Source: Candidatus Hodarchaeota archaeon (GTDB lineage: Archaea; Asgardarchaeota; Heimdallarchaeia; Hodarchaeales; YT1-039). From it: a stretch of 27,946 nucleotides of DNA. Location: the NCBI GenBank assembly GCA_016840025.1, contig JAEOTF010000295.1:1-27946 (forward strand), in the 5' to 3' direction. A program made the translations under genes and the position numbers. The first letter of the stretch is position 1, and the number at the start of each line of letters is the position of its first letter. Under the pieces are notes generated by a model. The model did not search any database and had not been told where the DNA came from. It worked only from the letters and a program-made list of their open reading frames with translations. Positions 9,267 through 17,128 of the stretch are shown in pieces.

Positions 9267-10811
9267 GTGATTGTAGATTCTTCAATTAAAATACAAAAAA
9301 TTATTTTTTTTCTGAATAAAAACGCTAAATTCGAGGAAAAACCTGTGCTATCACTTGCGGGATTACTAAGAAAGAATCTTAATAACCGACATCAAGGATT
9401 GATTCTTTGGATTTGCCCCGAAACCCCTAAAAATGTCATTGGTGGCTTGGGTCAGGTATCAACCTACGTTCCAGCCCTTCTCGCACAAAAAGGTTGGTAT
9501 ATTGTTCAGATTGGTCGAGGTACACCTCATGAAACAATAAAAGAGAATCACATAGTTCTTCGAGATCGGTTTATGCCTTATGAGGTTTATCCACAAGATC
9601 CTGTATTAGAGGATAAAGCGGTTTATTCTCTGGCAAAGTTTCTCAAGGAACAATGTAATGAAATATTTATGGTAATAAAAGATATTCATGCAGGGTCAAT
9701 GTCCTTACGAAAAGATTTTCCACTATTTTTTATCGCTCATGATCACTTTGTAGAACCTGGTCTCATGCAAATGCTTGAATCTCTTAAAACAAATGGATTT
9801 AAGCTGATCGTAGAAATTCATAATGAAATCCTTGGTGCTTACTTAGGAACACTACTAGGTAATAAGATCGGTCATAAAACCGTAGATCTTGTTGAAAAGG
9901 GGAAAAAGACTGTTCATGAAAGTAATAGGCATAAACGTGAAGTATCCATTTTTAACAGATTCCAAGAAGGCTTAATTGACGCACTTCTCGCGCCTTCACA
10001 GGCAATGTTAGATCATTACATACGAGCATACCAAATACCTAACAAAAACATATTTAGAGCGCCTAATGGAGTCCCCAAAGATGAATTCAAAGCACAACCA
10101 AATCGAGAAATTAGAAAGAATATATTTAAAGGAAAGCAGGGTGTTTGTGCCTGGATTGGTCGACCAGTCCCTGAAAAAGGGCTAACACAATTGTTTGGTG
10201 AAATTCCTTCAACTTATCGGGCATTTGTTGCTTTAGGTCTAAATGATTATGTCATAAAAATCACTAACGAAGCTGCTCAAGTAAATAAGAAGATCTTAAT
10301 ATTTACACCTACAGAAATTAAGAGTAAACTGCATGAGAATGTAATAGTGGATACTGACACCATTCCTACCTCAAGTCCCAAACCAGAACACTTCAAAGAA
10401 GTTCTTGAAACTTATGATTTTAGTCCTTATGACATCATAGAATGTGCCTTCTGGATGCCTAAAACAGACCTACTATCAAATATCACAGTGTTTGTTGGAA
10501 ACAGCTTGTATGAACCATCTGGAATCATTCAGCTCGAAGCTACAGCAACCCATACTCCATCTATAGTTTCAGAACAAACCACTATAGATGGATGGCCTCG
10601 TTCTGGTATGAGTGAGTACTATCCAAACCAAAAAGGAATAGTAACTATTTATCCAGAACAAAAAGGATCACTTGAGGAGGCACTCACCAAATTTCTTGAT
10701 GAAGGTTTCTTAGAACAGAAGAAACAAGAGAATACTAAATTGAGAGATAAAGTAACTTGGGATTACTCAGTCCAAAGCTTTTGGGTCGAATTTCTGCAAA
10801 AAATGAGTTAA
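9267..10811 (+). CDS. Starch/glycogen synthase-like glycosyltransferase (GT5/GT4 type)
   Basis: A 514-residue GT-B fold glycosyltransferase, cytoplasmic, with no signal peptide. The N-terminal Rossmann half begins at LILWICPETP and carries the IGGLGQVSTYVPAL loop (about 57-70). This corresponds to the KxGGLGDV nucleotide-sugar-binding loop of glycogen/starch synthases. The C-terminal half has GRPVPEKGL and NSLYEPSGIIQLEA (EPSG near 416-419), matching the family's E-P-x-G-x-x-Q-L-E/Y-A motif with a Ser in place of the usual Cys. It probably transfers glucose from a nucleotide sugar, but the acceptor is unknown. The GTG at 9267 is the longest start. An in-frame GTG at 9345 has a better ribosome site (GAGG, 9333-9336) and removes 26 residues of unlikely N-terminus, so I favour 9345 as the real start. 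Confidence 0.8.
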   Translation: MIVDSSIKIQKIIFFLNKNAKFEEKPVLSLAGLLRKNLNNRHQGLILWICPETPKNVIGGLGQVSTYVPALLAQKGWYIVQIGRGTPHETIKENHIVLRDRFMPYEVYPQDPVLEDKAVYSLAKFLKEQCNEIFMVIKDIHAGSMSLRKDFPLFFIAHDHFVEPGLMQMLESLKTNGFKLIVEIHNEILGAYLGTLLGNKIGHKTVDLVEKGKKTVHESNRHKREVSIFNRFQEGLIDALLAPSQAMLDHYIRAYQIPNKNIFRAPNGVPKDEFKAQPNREIRKNIFKGKQGVCAWIGRPVPEKGLTQLFGEIPSTYRAFVALGLNDYVIKITNEAAQVNKKILIFTPTEIKSKLHENVIVDTDTIPTSSPKPEHFKEVLETYDFSPYDIIECAFWMPKTDLLSNITVFVGNSLYEPSGIIQLEATATHTPSIVSEQTTIDGWPRSGMSEYYPNQKGIVTIYPEQKGSLEEALTKFLDEGFLEQKKQENTKLRDKVTWDYSVQSFWVEFLQKMS

Positions 10812-10869
10812 GTAGATTTAACTACAAATTAGTTAGTAGTTAATATGTAATTATGAGAGGTTTAGTTTT

Positions 10870-13104
10870 TTGTGCGCTAATTCTCCTCTTCAAAAGAAAA
10901 AAATCAATGAAATGAGGCCTCAGGAGAAGCTTGGTGCCTATTATACTTCTTCCGAATTAACAAACCATATTTTGGAAAAAGCTATTTTAAAAGACCTTTC
11001 TAGACGATTAAACCGAGATATCAGTGATTTTAAGGAAATTTTAGCGAGTGATAAAAAGGATCTAAGATATTTGCTCGATGAAACGGTGGGTCTACCCAGC
11101 ATAAGACTATTAGACCCATCTGTGGGAGAAGGGGCTTTTCTCCTGTCTGCTTTAAAAACATTATTGGGATTCCACAAAAAAATAGCTAAAAAACTAGATT
11201 TATCGTGTAATGAGGCGCATTTCGCAAGAAAAATAATTCACCACAATCTTTATGGCGTGGATATCAATGAAAAAGCAGTAAAAAAATGCAGAGAGAGATT
11301 GTATTCATTTGTAAAGGAATTAGATGCAAACTCCTCCTCAGAGACCCAGAAAATCCCCTTACGTCTTGATTTTAACATACTTTGTGGGAATACTATTATT
11401 GGGAGAACATCGTTGGACCATGATGTAAAACAGTTAATTCCTTCAAATTTACTTGATTATCTAAATAAGCGAAAAAAAAAGGTCAGAATATATCAACAAG
11501 AAGAAGATGAACTCAAAGCAAGGAAATTAATGGAAGAGATTGAGAAATATGACAAAGAAGTAGCTATCATCCTGAATAAAGCATATGATGTTAAATCTAG
11601 TACCTCTCTATACTTTCATTGGATATTAAAGTTCTCTGATATTCTCTTAGAAGGAGGATTTGATATTATTATCGGAAACCCTCCATATATTTCCTATTAT
11701 ACTTCAAAAAAAGGGAAACAACAGCTTAACTTCCACGAACGAAAACTTCTCATAAAAAACTATGAGTTTATTACGAACAAAAAGAATCTTAGGCAAAGAA
11801 TTGGGACAATGATGTTCTTTATAGAACGAGGAGTTCAACTACTAAAAGAGGACGGATTGTTATTCTTTGTGTTAGACACTGCTTTTTATGTGGAAGCCTA
11901 TGAAAAAATCAGAGCATACTTAGTAAAACATACTACAATTATGACAATTTATGAAGGATTCAAATCCTTTCTTGGAGTTCATAGCGGACAAATCCTGTTA
12001 TTTTTACAAAAAAAAATCCCTGAAATATCTCATAAGACAGAGTTTTATGACTCTTCCTTCAAATTCGGTTCTTCAACACTTCAAACTCGTTTCTCAGCCG
12101 ATAATCGATATCAATTTGAGCTATTTGATCCAGTTGTCGAGAGAATTCTAGAGGAGATTGAGAGAAAAAAAATTCTATTGTTGGGAGATATTGGTGAAAT
12201 TGACGTAGGATACAATGTAGGTGGACATCCTGACTTTTGGAGTGCAAGCCCCTCTGAGAAAGCTAAACCTTTTGTAAAAGGTGGAAGTTCAATTCAAAAA
12301 TGGCGATTAATATACCCCTCATCTGCTCAACTCAAAAATAATCAGCTGTATTTAATTTATGACCCTGAATTAGTACAGAAAGTTACTTTAAGAGCTAGAA
12401 ATGAAAAAAAAGGACTGCCGGGGTTTGGAAATAAAGAAGTCCAATTTGCAGGAGAGAAGATCTTTCTACGACAAGCAGGATGGGAACTTACAGGAACATT
12501 AGATAGAGAAGGATATAGAGCAACTCATAATATTTTCATAATAACCTCAAAAGATCTAAATTTAGAGCAGGGCGATCAAAATTCCTTTAATAAAGGAATT
12601 AACTTGAATACAGATGCATTAGATCTACGAATTGTGTTAGCTAGCTTGAATTCAACAGTCTGTACTTATTATGCTCATAAAAGGTTCCTGCTTTTAGCTC
12701 AAAGAGGAAAAATCCCACAAATCACAACAAATGCAGCGAAATTGTTACCGATTACTGTATCAAGGGAATCTGGATTAGTTTCTGAATTAGTTGAGGCTTT
12801 ACTAAGAATTCATAATCAGAACTTACCCGAATCATATGACACAAAAATACCTGAAGAAATGCTAGAACTCATCCAACTTGAAAATTATCTCTTAGATACT
12901 CGGTTAGTGCAGAACTATCTTGCTTACTTTGCTAAAGGAAGTGGAAAATTAGAAAATGAATTGATTAAATGGAATCCTATAAAAGATGCTGAGTTTCAAA
13001 CTACCCTTAAATTTTTGAGAAAGTCTGATCTTGTTGCAAGTGTAGTAGAATGGACAAGAAAACGCCATCCTAACTTTCTTAGTGATTACTTCCCTATTAA
13101 ATGA
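10870..13104 (+). CDS. Adenine-N6 DNA methyltransferase, Eco57I/TaqI type
   Basis: A 744-residue class I DNA methyltransferase of the gamma-type N6-adenine group. Visible motifs are LGAYYTSSEL (about 21-30, the xGxYYTP-like motif X), LLDPSVGEGAFLL (about 78-90, SAM-binding motif I), NLYGVDINEKAV (acidic motif II) and the catalytic NPPY in DIIIGNPPYIS (about 270-273). The C-terminal half, with LRQAGWELTGTLD and ILASLNSTVCTYYAHK-like segments, resembles the TaqI-type target-recognition domain of Eco57I-like enzymes. No PD-(D/E)xK nuclease is visible at the N-terminus, which starts close to motif X. It may be a solitary methylase or the modification part of a split system. TTG 10870 is supported by GAGAGG about 8 bases upstream; the alternative is ATG 10912. 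The wHTH/RING-like gene follows 25 bases later. Confidence 0.85.
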   Translation: MCANSPLQKKKINEMRPQEKLGAYYTSSELTNHILEKAILKDLSRRLNRDISDFKEILASDKKDLRYLLDETVGLPSIRLLDPSVGEGAFLLSALKTLLGFHKKIAKKLDLSCNEAHFARKIIHHNLYGVDINEKAVKKCRERLYSFVKELDANSSSETQKIPLRLDFNILCGNTIIGRTSLDHDVKQLIPSNLLDYLNKRKKKVRIYQQEEDELKARKLMEEIEKYDKEVAIILNKAYDVKSSTSLYFHWILKFSDILLEGGFDIIIGNPPYISYYTSKKGKQQLNFHERKLLIKNYEFITNKKNLRQRIGTMMFFIERGVQLLKEDGLLFFVLDTAFYVEAYEKIRAYLVKHTTIMTIYEGFKSFLGVHSGQILLFLQKKIPEISHKTEFYDSSFKFGSSTLQTRFSADNRYQFELFDPVVERILEEIERKKILLLGDIGEIDVGYNVGGHPDFWSASPSEKAKPFVKGGSSIQKWRLIYPSSAQLKNNQLYLIYDPELVQKVTLRARNEKKGLPGFGNKEVQFAGEKIFLRQAGWELTGTLDREGYRATHNIFIITSKDLNLEQGDQNSFNKGINLNTDALDLRIVLASLNSTVCTYYAHKRFLLLAQRGKIPQITTNAAKLLPITVSRESGLVSELVEALLRIHNQNLPESYDTKIPEEMLELIQLENYLLDTRLVQNYLAYFAKGSGKLENELIKWNPIKDAEFQTTLKFLRKSDLVASVVEWTRKRHPNFLSDYFPIK

Positions 13105-13129
13105 ACTGATAACGAATTAAAAGGCTTGT

Positions 13130-14803
13130 TTGATTGTGATTTTCGACTTACTTCTCATAATTCTCTTAGGGCTAATATTAATTGGATTATGGGGTGGTTT
13201 AGGATTATATTACTATTTAAAACAGAAACAAAAAGCGAAATACTTAATCACGTTAAACAAAGCTAAAGAACCGATCCCTGTTATTTCTGACGATCAAAAA
13301 CAACTCATAATGAAGTGGATCGGCAATAAGAGTACGACGGGATATTTCTCTAGTAAAAGGGAGATATATTTTCCAATAAGCTATTTACAAGCACAAGTAG
13401 ATCAAGGGTTGAAAGAAAAGGGATTTATAGATTTATTTGAGTTAATTGAGCAACACCAGATACCAGATGAATTTATAGGGGCATTTACAAGGGGGTATTT
13501 GTCAAATAACGTTGGATTTTGGGATTTGATGGAAAGAAGATTTTATACATGTCCTAGAGCCTTAGAAATAGTTGAAAGTGAGCTTACTGATATTTCCACC
13601 ATTCCAATTAGAGAGTTACTCTTTCGACTTGGAGGATGGAAAGAAGAAAATCTTCTTGAAATCCTAACTCGATTAACCGATCAAGAAACATTCAGAGGAT
13701 TCATAGACACCCAGAATATCCTTCATATTGTTTTTCTTAAGAAAAAACCCATATCTGAAAGTAAGAAGTACGACGATCCTGTAATTGTTCATTATATCAA
13801 AGAAAGCCTTAAAACTGAGAGTAAAATAACATTTAAATTTATCTCGAAATTATTTGGAATAGATTCGGGTTATTTAAAGGAGATAATACAAAAATACAAA
13901 AATCAAGCAGGGGTAGATGTTATTCTTTCATTAAATAATGATATTTTCTCCCTTCTTGATGTTTATGAACAACTAATTTTTGACATAAGTACAATTATAG
14001 AATTAAATTTGAATAGATGGGCAAATCAATGGAATTTAGACCAACAAGAAGTAGAAAAGCTTTTAAAACAGTTAAATAGACTAATTCTTCACGGTTATTT
14101 CACAAAAAACGGTTATATTGGAGACATCAATCTACCGCAGCTTAAATTTGGAGTGGATATCAATTCAATTCAGAATCATCTTAAGCTATCAACCTACAAC
14201 GTCGCTCAGCTTCTAGGTCAGCTTTGCATGAATAAGGGACTAATTTGTGTTTATCAAGAAGGGAAAATTCAAGGGATCATAACTAGTTTGGATATACTAG
14301 GAAAATCCCCCCATCATTGTCCCTCTTGCACCATCACATTTCCTTCATTTAAAAATGGAAAAGAACTTAAGAATTGTCCATTATGCAAAGAAATTGAATT
14401 AGAATTGCAAATTTCCAAACCTGACAGGAAATTCGTTGATCCACGACTGAAAGGAGTTGTACGAGATTTAAAAGCATTTCAAGATTCTGGAACGATCATT
14501 AAACTTGATTCAATCCTTCGTGACATTGACTTACCTCAGGACAAGGCATTAAATGCGGTTCAAGACCTTATCTTCCGAGGATTTATTAAAGGGAAAATCG
14601 ATCTCTCACGTCAGGTGTTTTTCACCCGAGTAGAAAGGATAGGGGATAAACCTCATTGTTATATATGTGATCTAATGTCAAATGAAGCAGATATTAAATT
14701 TAAGTGTAATCATTGTGGAATCCAAACATGCAATACATGTTTTCAGCAGATAGAAGAACTAGATATTGAGGTTTGTCCTCTCTGTGGTCTAATTTTAGAA
14801 TGA
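13130..14803 (+). CDS. Membrane-anchored winged-helix protein with zinc ribbon and C4C4 RING-like end
   Basis: A 557-residue protein of unusual design. Residues about 3-28 form one hydrophobic helix followed by KQKQK, an N-terminal anchor with the body in the cytoplasm. Residues about 45-390 read as several consecutive winged-helix-like units (helical pair, then short strands), for example ISKLFGIDSGYLKEII and INSIQNHLKLSTYNVAQLLG. A zinc ribbon CPSC...CPLC follows (about 397-421), then another wHTH-like unit (about 440-500). The end is a C-x2-C-x12-C-x2-C-x4-C-x2-C-x11-C-x2-C cluster (510-552: CYIC, CNHC, CNTC, CPLC). Eight ligands in that order suggest a cross-brace RING-like domain similar to the C4C4 domain of TFIIH p44/Ssl1. 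Function is unknown; a membrane-bound E3-like or adaptor role is inference. It starts TTG 13130 (or GTG 13136) after AAGG, 25 bases after the methyltransferase. Confidence 0.8.
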   Translation: MIVIFDLLLIILLGLILIGLWGGLGLYYYLKQKQKAKYLITLNKAKEPIPVISDDQKQLIMKWIGNKSTTGYFSSKREIYFPISYLQAQVDQGLKEKGFIDLFELIEQHQIPDEFIGAFTRGYLSNNVGFWDLMERRFYTCPRALEIVESELTDISTIPIRELLFRLGGWKEENLLEILTRLTDQETFRGFIDTQNILHIVFLKKKPISESKKYDDPVIVHYIKESLKTESKITFKFISKLFGIDSGYLKEIIQKYKNQAGVDVILSLNNDIFSLLDVYEQLIFDISTIIELNLNRWANQWNLDQQEVEKLLKQLNRLILHGYFTKNGYIGDINLPQLKFGVDINSIQNHLKLSTYNVAQLLGQLCMNKGLICVYQEGKIQGIITSLDILGKSPHHCPSCTITFPSFKNGKELKNCPLCKEIELELQISKPDRKFVDPRLKGVVRDLKAFQDSGTIIKLDSILRDIDLPQDKALNAVQDLIFRGFIKGKIDLSRQVFFTRVERIGDKPHCYICDLMSNEADIKFKCNHCGIQTCNTCFQQIEELDIEVCPLCGLILE

Positions 14804-14820
14804 TGAACTGAGCTATAAGG

Positions 14821-15219
14821 TCATTCATCTTTAATGACTTTTACTTCCTCTCCTTCTTTAACATTATCCAGATGAGCTAAATTACCATCTAATTTCCCAA
14901 AAACATTCACTGCAGACGCAGGACGTATTTCATCACCTTTACTAGCAGGAGTAGGACCAAAAAATACACAAAAAGCTGTTCCTGTCGGCCAATAACCTAA
15001 ATCCCCCGACTCTACAACCTCACGAGCATTTTCTCTGGGAATGTTCTCTTCTGGTAAGATGGAAAGATCGAAATAGATCTCAAGTCCCCATCTTCTGGCG
15101 ATTCCGTCGATAGGAAGAAGCTTCCAAATAACTTCTGTCGTTTTTGGACATTTGTTAGGATAGAGATAACCATCAAAGGTTCCAGCGGATGTTACAAATT
15201 TTATTTTAAGCTCATCCAT
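14821..15219 (-). CDS. Cyclophilin-like domain protein (TM1367/DUF369-like)
   Basis: A small all-beta protein of about 132 residues. The segment DLGYWPTGTAFCVFFGPTP and the later INVFGKLDGN-type strand (here AVNVFGKLDGNL) match the cyclophilin-like family typified by TM1367. That family has the cyclophilin barrel but not the peptidyl-prolyl isomerase catalytic set, and its biochemical role is unknown. I chose ATG 15219 (MDELKIKF), which fits the family's usual N-terminus. A TTG at 15240 would add seven residues (MVKLVTK) and has no better ribosome site. The protein is cytoplasmic with no signal peptide. The gene is convergent with the wHTH/RING-like gene (17-base gap) and may be co-transcribed with the gene at 15267-15644 just upstream on the same strand. 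Confidence 0.75.
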   Translation of the reverse strand: MDELKIKFVTSAGTFDGYLYPNKCPKTTEVIWKLLPIDGIARRWGLEIYFDLSILPEENIPRENAREVVESGDLGYWPTGTAFCVFFGPTPASKGDEIRPASAVNVFGKLDGNLAHLDNVKEGEEVKVIKDE

Positions 15220-15266
15220 TTTAGTTACCAACTTTACCAAATTATACTTGATTGAAGCCTTATCTT

Positions 15267-15644
15267 CTATTCATAGAGATAACGGAGTTCGTGAAGCTTT
15301 TTTTCATAATCTGTTAGCATTTTTTCATGTTCTTGCTCAGAAATCAGACCAAGAAGAAGATCCTCGTCAAGAGAAAGAATTTTCTCTTCATAGTATTTAA
15401 TTTGAGACTCAATAGAGGACGTAATTTTGGAAGTTAAGGTTTGATTAGATTTGGATGATAATTTCTCTTCTGGAAATTCAAAAGTATAGGATTGAGATTC
15501 CCCATATGAAAAAGAGAATTTATATGGCTCTATGGATTTTTGTTGACTCTGCAAATCCGCCTTGCTTCCGAGGCGATTTGAATGAATCAAGCTGTTAGTC
15601 ATATTATTAAGGGTAATTCGTTTTCTCGGTTTCAAAGTATACAA
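15267..15644 (-). CDS. Small protein with C-terminal SHOCT-like helical hairpin
   Basis: A protein of up to 125 residues from a TTG at 15644; an ATG at 15602 (MTNSLIHS) is an alternative start. The first 70 residues are low-complexity, rich in Ser, Gln and Lys, with aromatic strands such as YKFSFSYGESQSYTFEF. The C-terminal 50 residues are helical: KYYEEKILSLDEDLLLGLIS followed by EQEHEKMLTDYEKKLHELR. The LxxGxISxxExExxxxxYxxxL pattern resembles the SHOCT oligomerisation motif often found at protein termini. It probably mediates self-association. No catalytic motif is visible. It lies 26 bases upstream of the cyclophilin-like gene on the same strand, so the two probably share a transcript. 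The start is uncertain. Confidence 0.6.
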   Translation of the reverse strand: MYTLKPRKRITLNNMTNSLIHSNRLGSKADLQSQQKSIEPYKFSFSYGESQSYTFEFPEEKLSSKSNQTLTSKITSSIESQIKYYEEKILSLDEDLLLGLISEQEHEKMLTDYEKKLHELRYLYE

Positions 15645-15820
15645 TTCTCCATCTCATAATTTTCGCGATCTGAGGCATTCACAGATGGACCAACGTATTT
15701 TGTCGCCTTTATAGGTATGATTAGTATTGACTACAGCTACTACCGCTTTTACTTTCCTCCTTCAATCCTATTTTTATTACTATGTGTTTGTATGTTAACA
15801 CATTCTAACGTGGAATAAAA

Positions 15821-16288
15821 ATGGCAGAAAATTTCCCAGATAAAATATTGAAATTAAAGATCAGTGGGATTATACAAAGTGGTATGTTACAAGAGTTTGA
15901 TAGAACGAGAAGAATCCTTGAGGACGCTGGTTACCAGGTACACAATTTTTTTGCTAATGAAAAGTGTTTATGGATTGATGAGGAGAGAAGATCCCTATAT
16001 CCAGCAGGAGTAGAGATTTCATTTCCCAAAAAGACAATAAAAGATTTAGTTGCTGTTCTAAACACAGGGGAAAACTGGACTGATTTTAATGTCCAAGGAT
16101 GGAATATAGCTGAATTATTCTTTTTTATAGGTTCGATTAAAGAGAATACCAGAAAAGTTGCTATTGTTTTTATGTGCTTCACAACCGATCTAGGAGAGGA
16201 ATGGGACCTTCCCGAAGCGGGCGGTTTTATTTTCTCGTTTAAATTAATGAATGAGGAAAAAATAGAGTTTATGACTCCAAACCTCTAA
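15821..16288 (+). CDS. Unrecognised soluble protein
   Basis: A 155-residue protein from ATG 15821. It looks like a mixed alpha/beta domain: DKILKLKISGIIQ strand, ILEDAGYQVHNF helix-strand, then the aromatic strands WTDFNVQGWNIAELFFFIG and KVAIVFMCFTTDLG. The C-terminus reads GGFIFSFKLMNEEKIEFM. No catalytic motif, cysteine cluster, signal peptide or true membrane helix is evident. I do not recognise the family. The 176-base region upstream separates it from the divergent gene at 15267-15644 and probably holds its promoter (A/T-rich at 15768-15782), although no strong ribosome-binding site precedes the ATG. It faces the small zinc-ribbon gene (16393-16542) convergently. Confidence 0.65.
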   Translation: MAENFPDKILKLKISGIIQSGMLQEFDRTRRILEDAGYQVHNFFANEKCLWIDEERRSLYPAGVEISFPKKTIKDLVAVLNTGENWTDFNVQGWNIAELFFFIGSIKENTRKVAIVFMCFTTDLGEEWDLPEAGGFIFSFKLMNEEKIEFMTPNL

Positions 16289-16305
16289 GACAAGCACTTA
16301 TAATT

Positions 16306-16338
16306 GACTTCCTCTGCTGAATAAAGCCCAGAGGAGTC
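16306..16338. repeat. Hairpin between convergent genes
   Basis: Inverted repeat with stem GACTTCCTCTG (16306-16316) pairing with CAGAGGAGTC (16329-16338). It has one bulged base and a 12-base loop. It lies 17 bases after the stop of the gene at 15821-16288 and 55 bases beyond the stop of the convergent zinc-ribbon gene. It may mark a transcript 3' end on both strands; no long T-run follows, so this is not a classic intrinsic terminator. Confidence 0.4.
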
Positions 16339-16392
16339 CATCCCAGGATATCACGTGAAAAAGATCGTTTTAAGAAATCTCTAGAAATTTTG

Positions 16393-16542
16393 TCAGTTTT
16401 CTTTCTTTTGGTAAATCCGAAGAGGTGTTTTACAAAGTGGACAGCGATCGACATTCGCACTAACTATGCTCAAACATTCAGAACACCCGACTAATCCACG
16501 GGAAAGAGACTCTGCAACTGTAAACTCGAGTTGTTGACTCAT
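16393..16542 (-). CDS. Small zinc-ribbon protein, 49 aa
   Basis: A short gene from ATG 16542 to TGA 16393, encoding 49 residues. It has an N-terminal amphipathic stretch MSQQLEFTVAESLSRGLVG followed by a four-cysteine zinc ribbon: CSEC at 20-23 and CPLC at 34-37, ten residues apart. A basic tail (IYQKKEN) ends the protein. The knuckle spacing and short beta-rich linker are typical of rubredoxin-like or zinc-ribbon mini-proteins that serve as adaptors or nucleic-acid binders. No specific family can be named. The ribosome-binding site is weak (AGGTT about 16 bases upstream), so the start could differ. The paired CxxC motifs support the reading frame over the overlapping alternative at 16269-16460, which has no recognisable features. 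Confidence 0.6.
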   Translation of the reverse strand: MSQQLEFTVAESLSRGLVGCSECLSIVSANVDRCPLCKTPLRIYQKKEN

Positions 16543-16857
16543 TTCAGTCGCCACAAAACCTATTATTATGCTTATATTTAATGGTTTGTATTGTGCGCGA
16601 GTTTATAAGCATACATGAGTATTACATCACAATTTAGAAATACAATGATGAGTTAAAAGGAGGAATTTACTTTTTCAGTGTGAATCAGGCCATCTTATTT
16701 TCATTAAATTCCTCAAATCCATTAATTTAGAGTGTACTGTTAAAAATGATCTTTTTTAATAGATCGGTTGCATGACAGAAATATTCATTAAACTTAGAAT
16801 AAAAGAAAATAACAGATGCTGATACTGCTAATAATATTATTATCTCAATATATCATC

Positions 16858-17025
16858 CTAATGGTCGGGAGATGTTTCTATGGGTGTTTTTTGGTTTACA
16901 GTTCCTTTTTTTATCTTTTTTATCGATTTTTTTCTTAGATGTCTTGTATAGAAGCGATCTATGAGGATAAGAAGAAGTCCAAGAATAATTGCTACAAGGA
17001 GAGGATAAGTTCTTTCATATGACAT
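16858..17025 (-). CDS. Small single-pass membrane protein, 55 aa
   Basis: A short gene from ATG 17025 to TAG 16858, encoding 55 residues. A short N-terminus (MSYERTYP) precedes one hydrophobic helix LLVAIILGLLLILI (about residues 9-22). A strongly basic stretch (RHLRKKSIKKIKK, 28-40) and a polar tail follow. By the positive-inside rule the C-terminus faces the cytoplasm. AAGGA lies about 10 bases before the ATG. No family is recognised; it could be a small regulatory or accessory membrane protein. It lies between the zinc-ribbon gene and the ISC mobile element, on the same strand as both. The remaining bases of 16543-16857 hold no gene that I can support. Confidence 0.6.
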   Translation of the reverse strand: MSYERTYPLLVAIILGLLLILIDRFYTRHLRKKSIKKIKKGTVNQKTPIETSPDH

Positions 17026-17107
17026 AAAATTTCAGTCCTTAGTCATCTTTCGTGTTTCTTCCGTTCTTATTATGCAACTCTACATTTATAAAACATTGCC
17101 AAGAAAC

Positions 17108-17128
17108 CCCACTCATTGCTTGCGTGGG
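17108..17128. repeat. Right-end palindrome of the ISC element
   Basis: CCCAC (17108-17112) pairs with GTGGG (17124-17128) across an 11-base loop. The iscB stop codon (17113-17115) lies inside this hairpin loop. A subterminal hairpin here is expected for recognition by a Y1 transposase at the element's 3' end. Confidence 0.55.

Noticed and set aside
10870..13104. A BREX/PglX or Type IIG restriction enzyme
   Set aside because: At 744 aa it is shorter than PglX, and no nuclease motif or BREX partner genes are present; only the methylase part is supported.
16269..16460. 63-codon minus-strand frame (MRMSIAVHF...)
   Set aside because: It has no recognisable features and overlaps the better-supported zinc-ribbon frame at 16393-16542.
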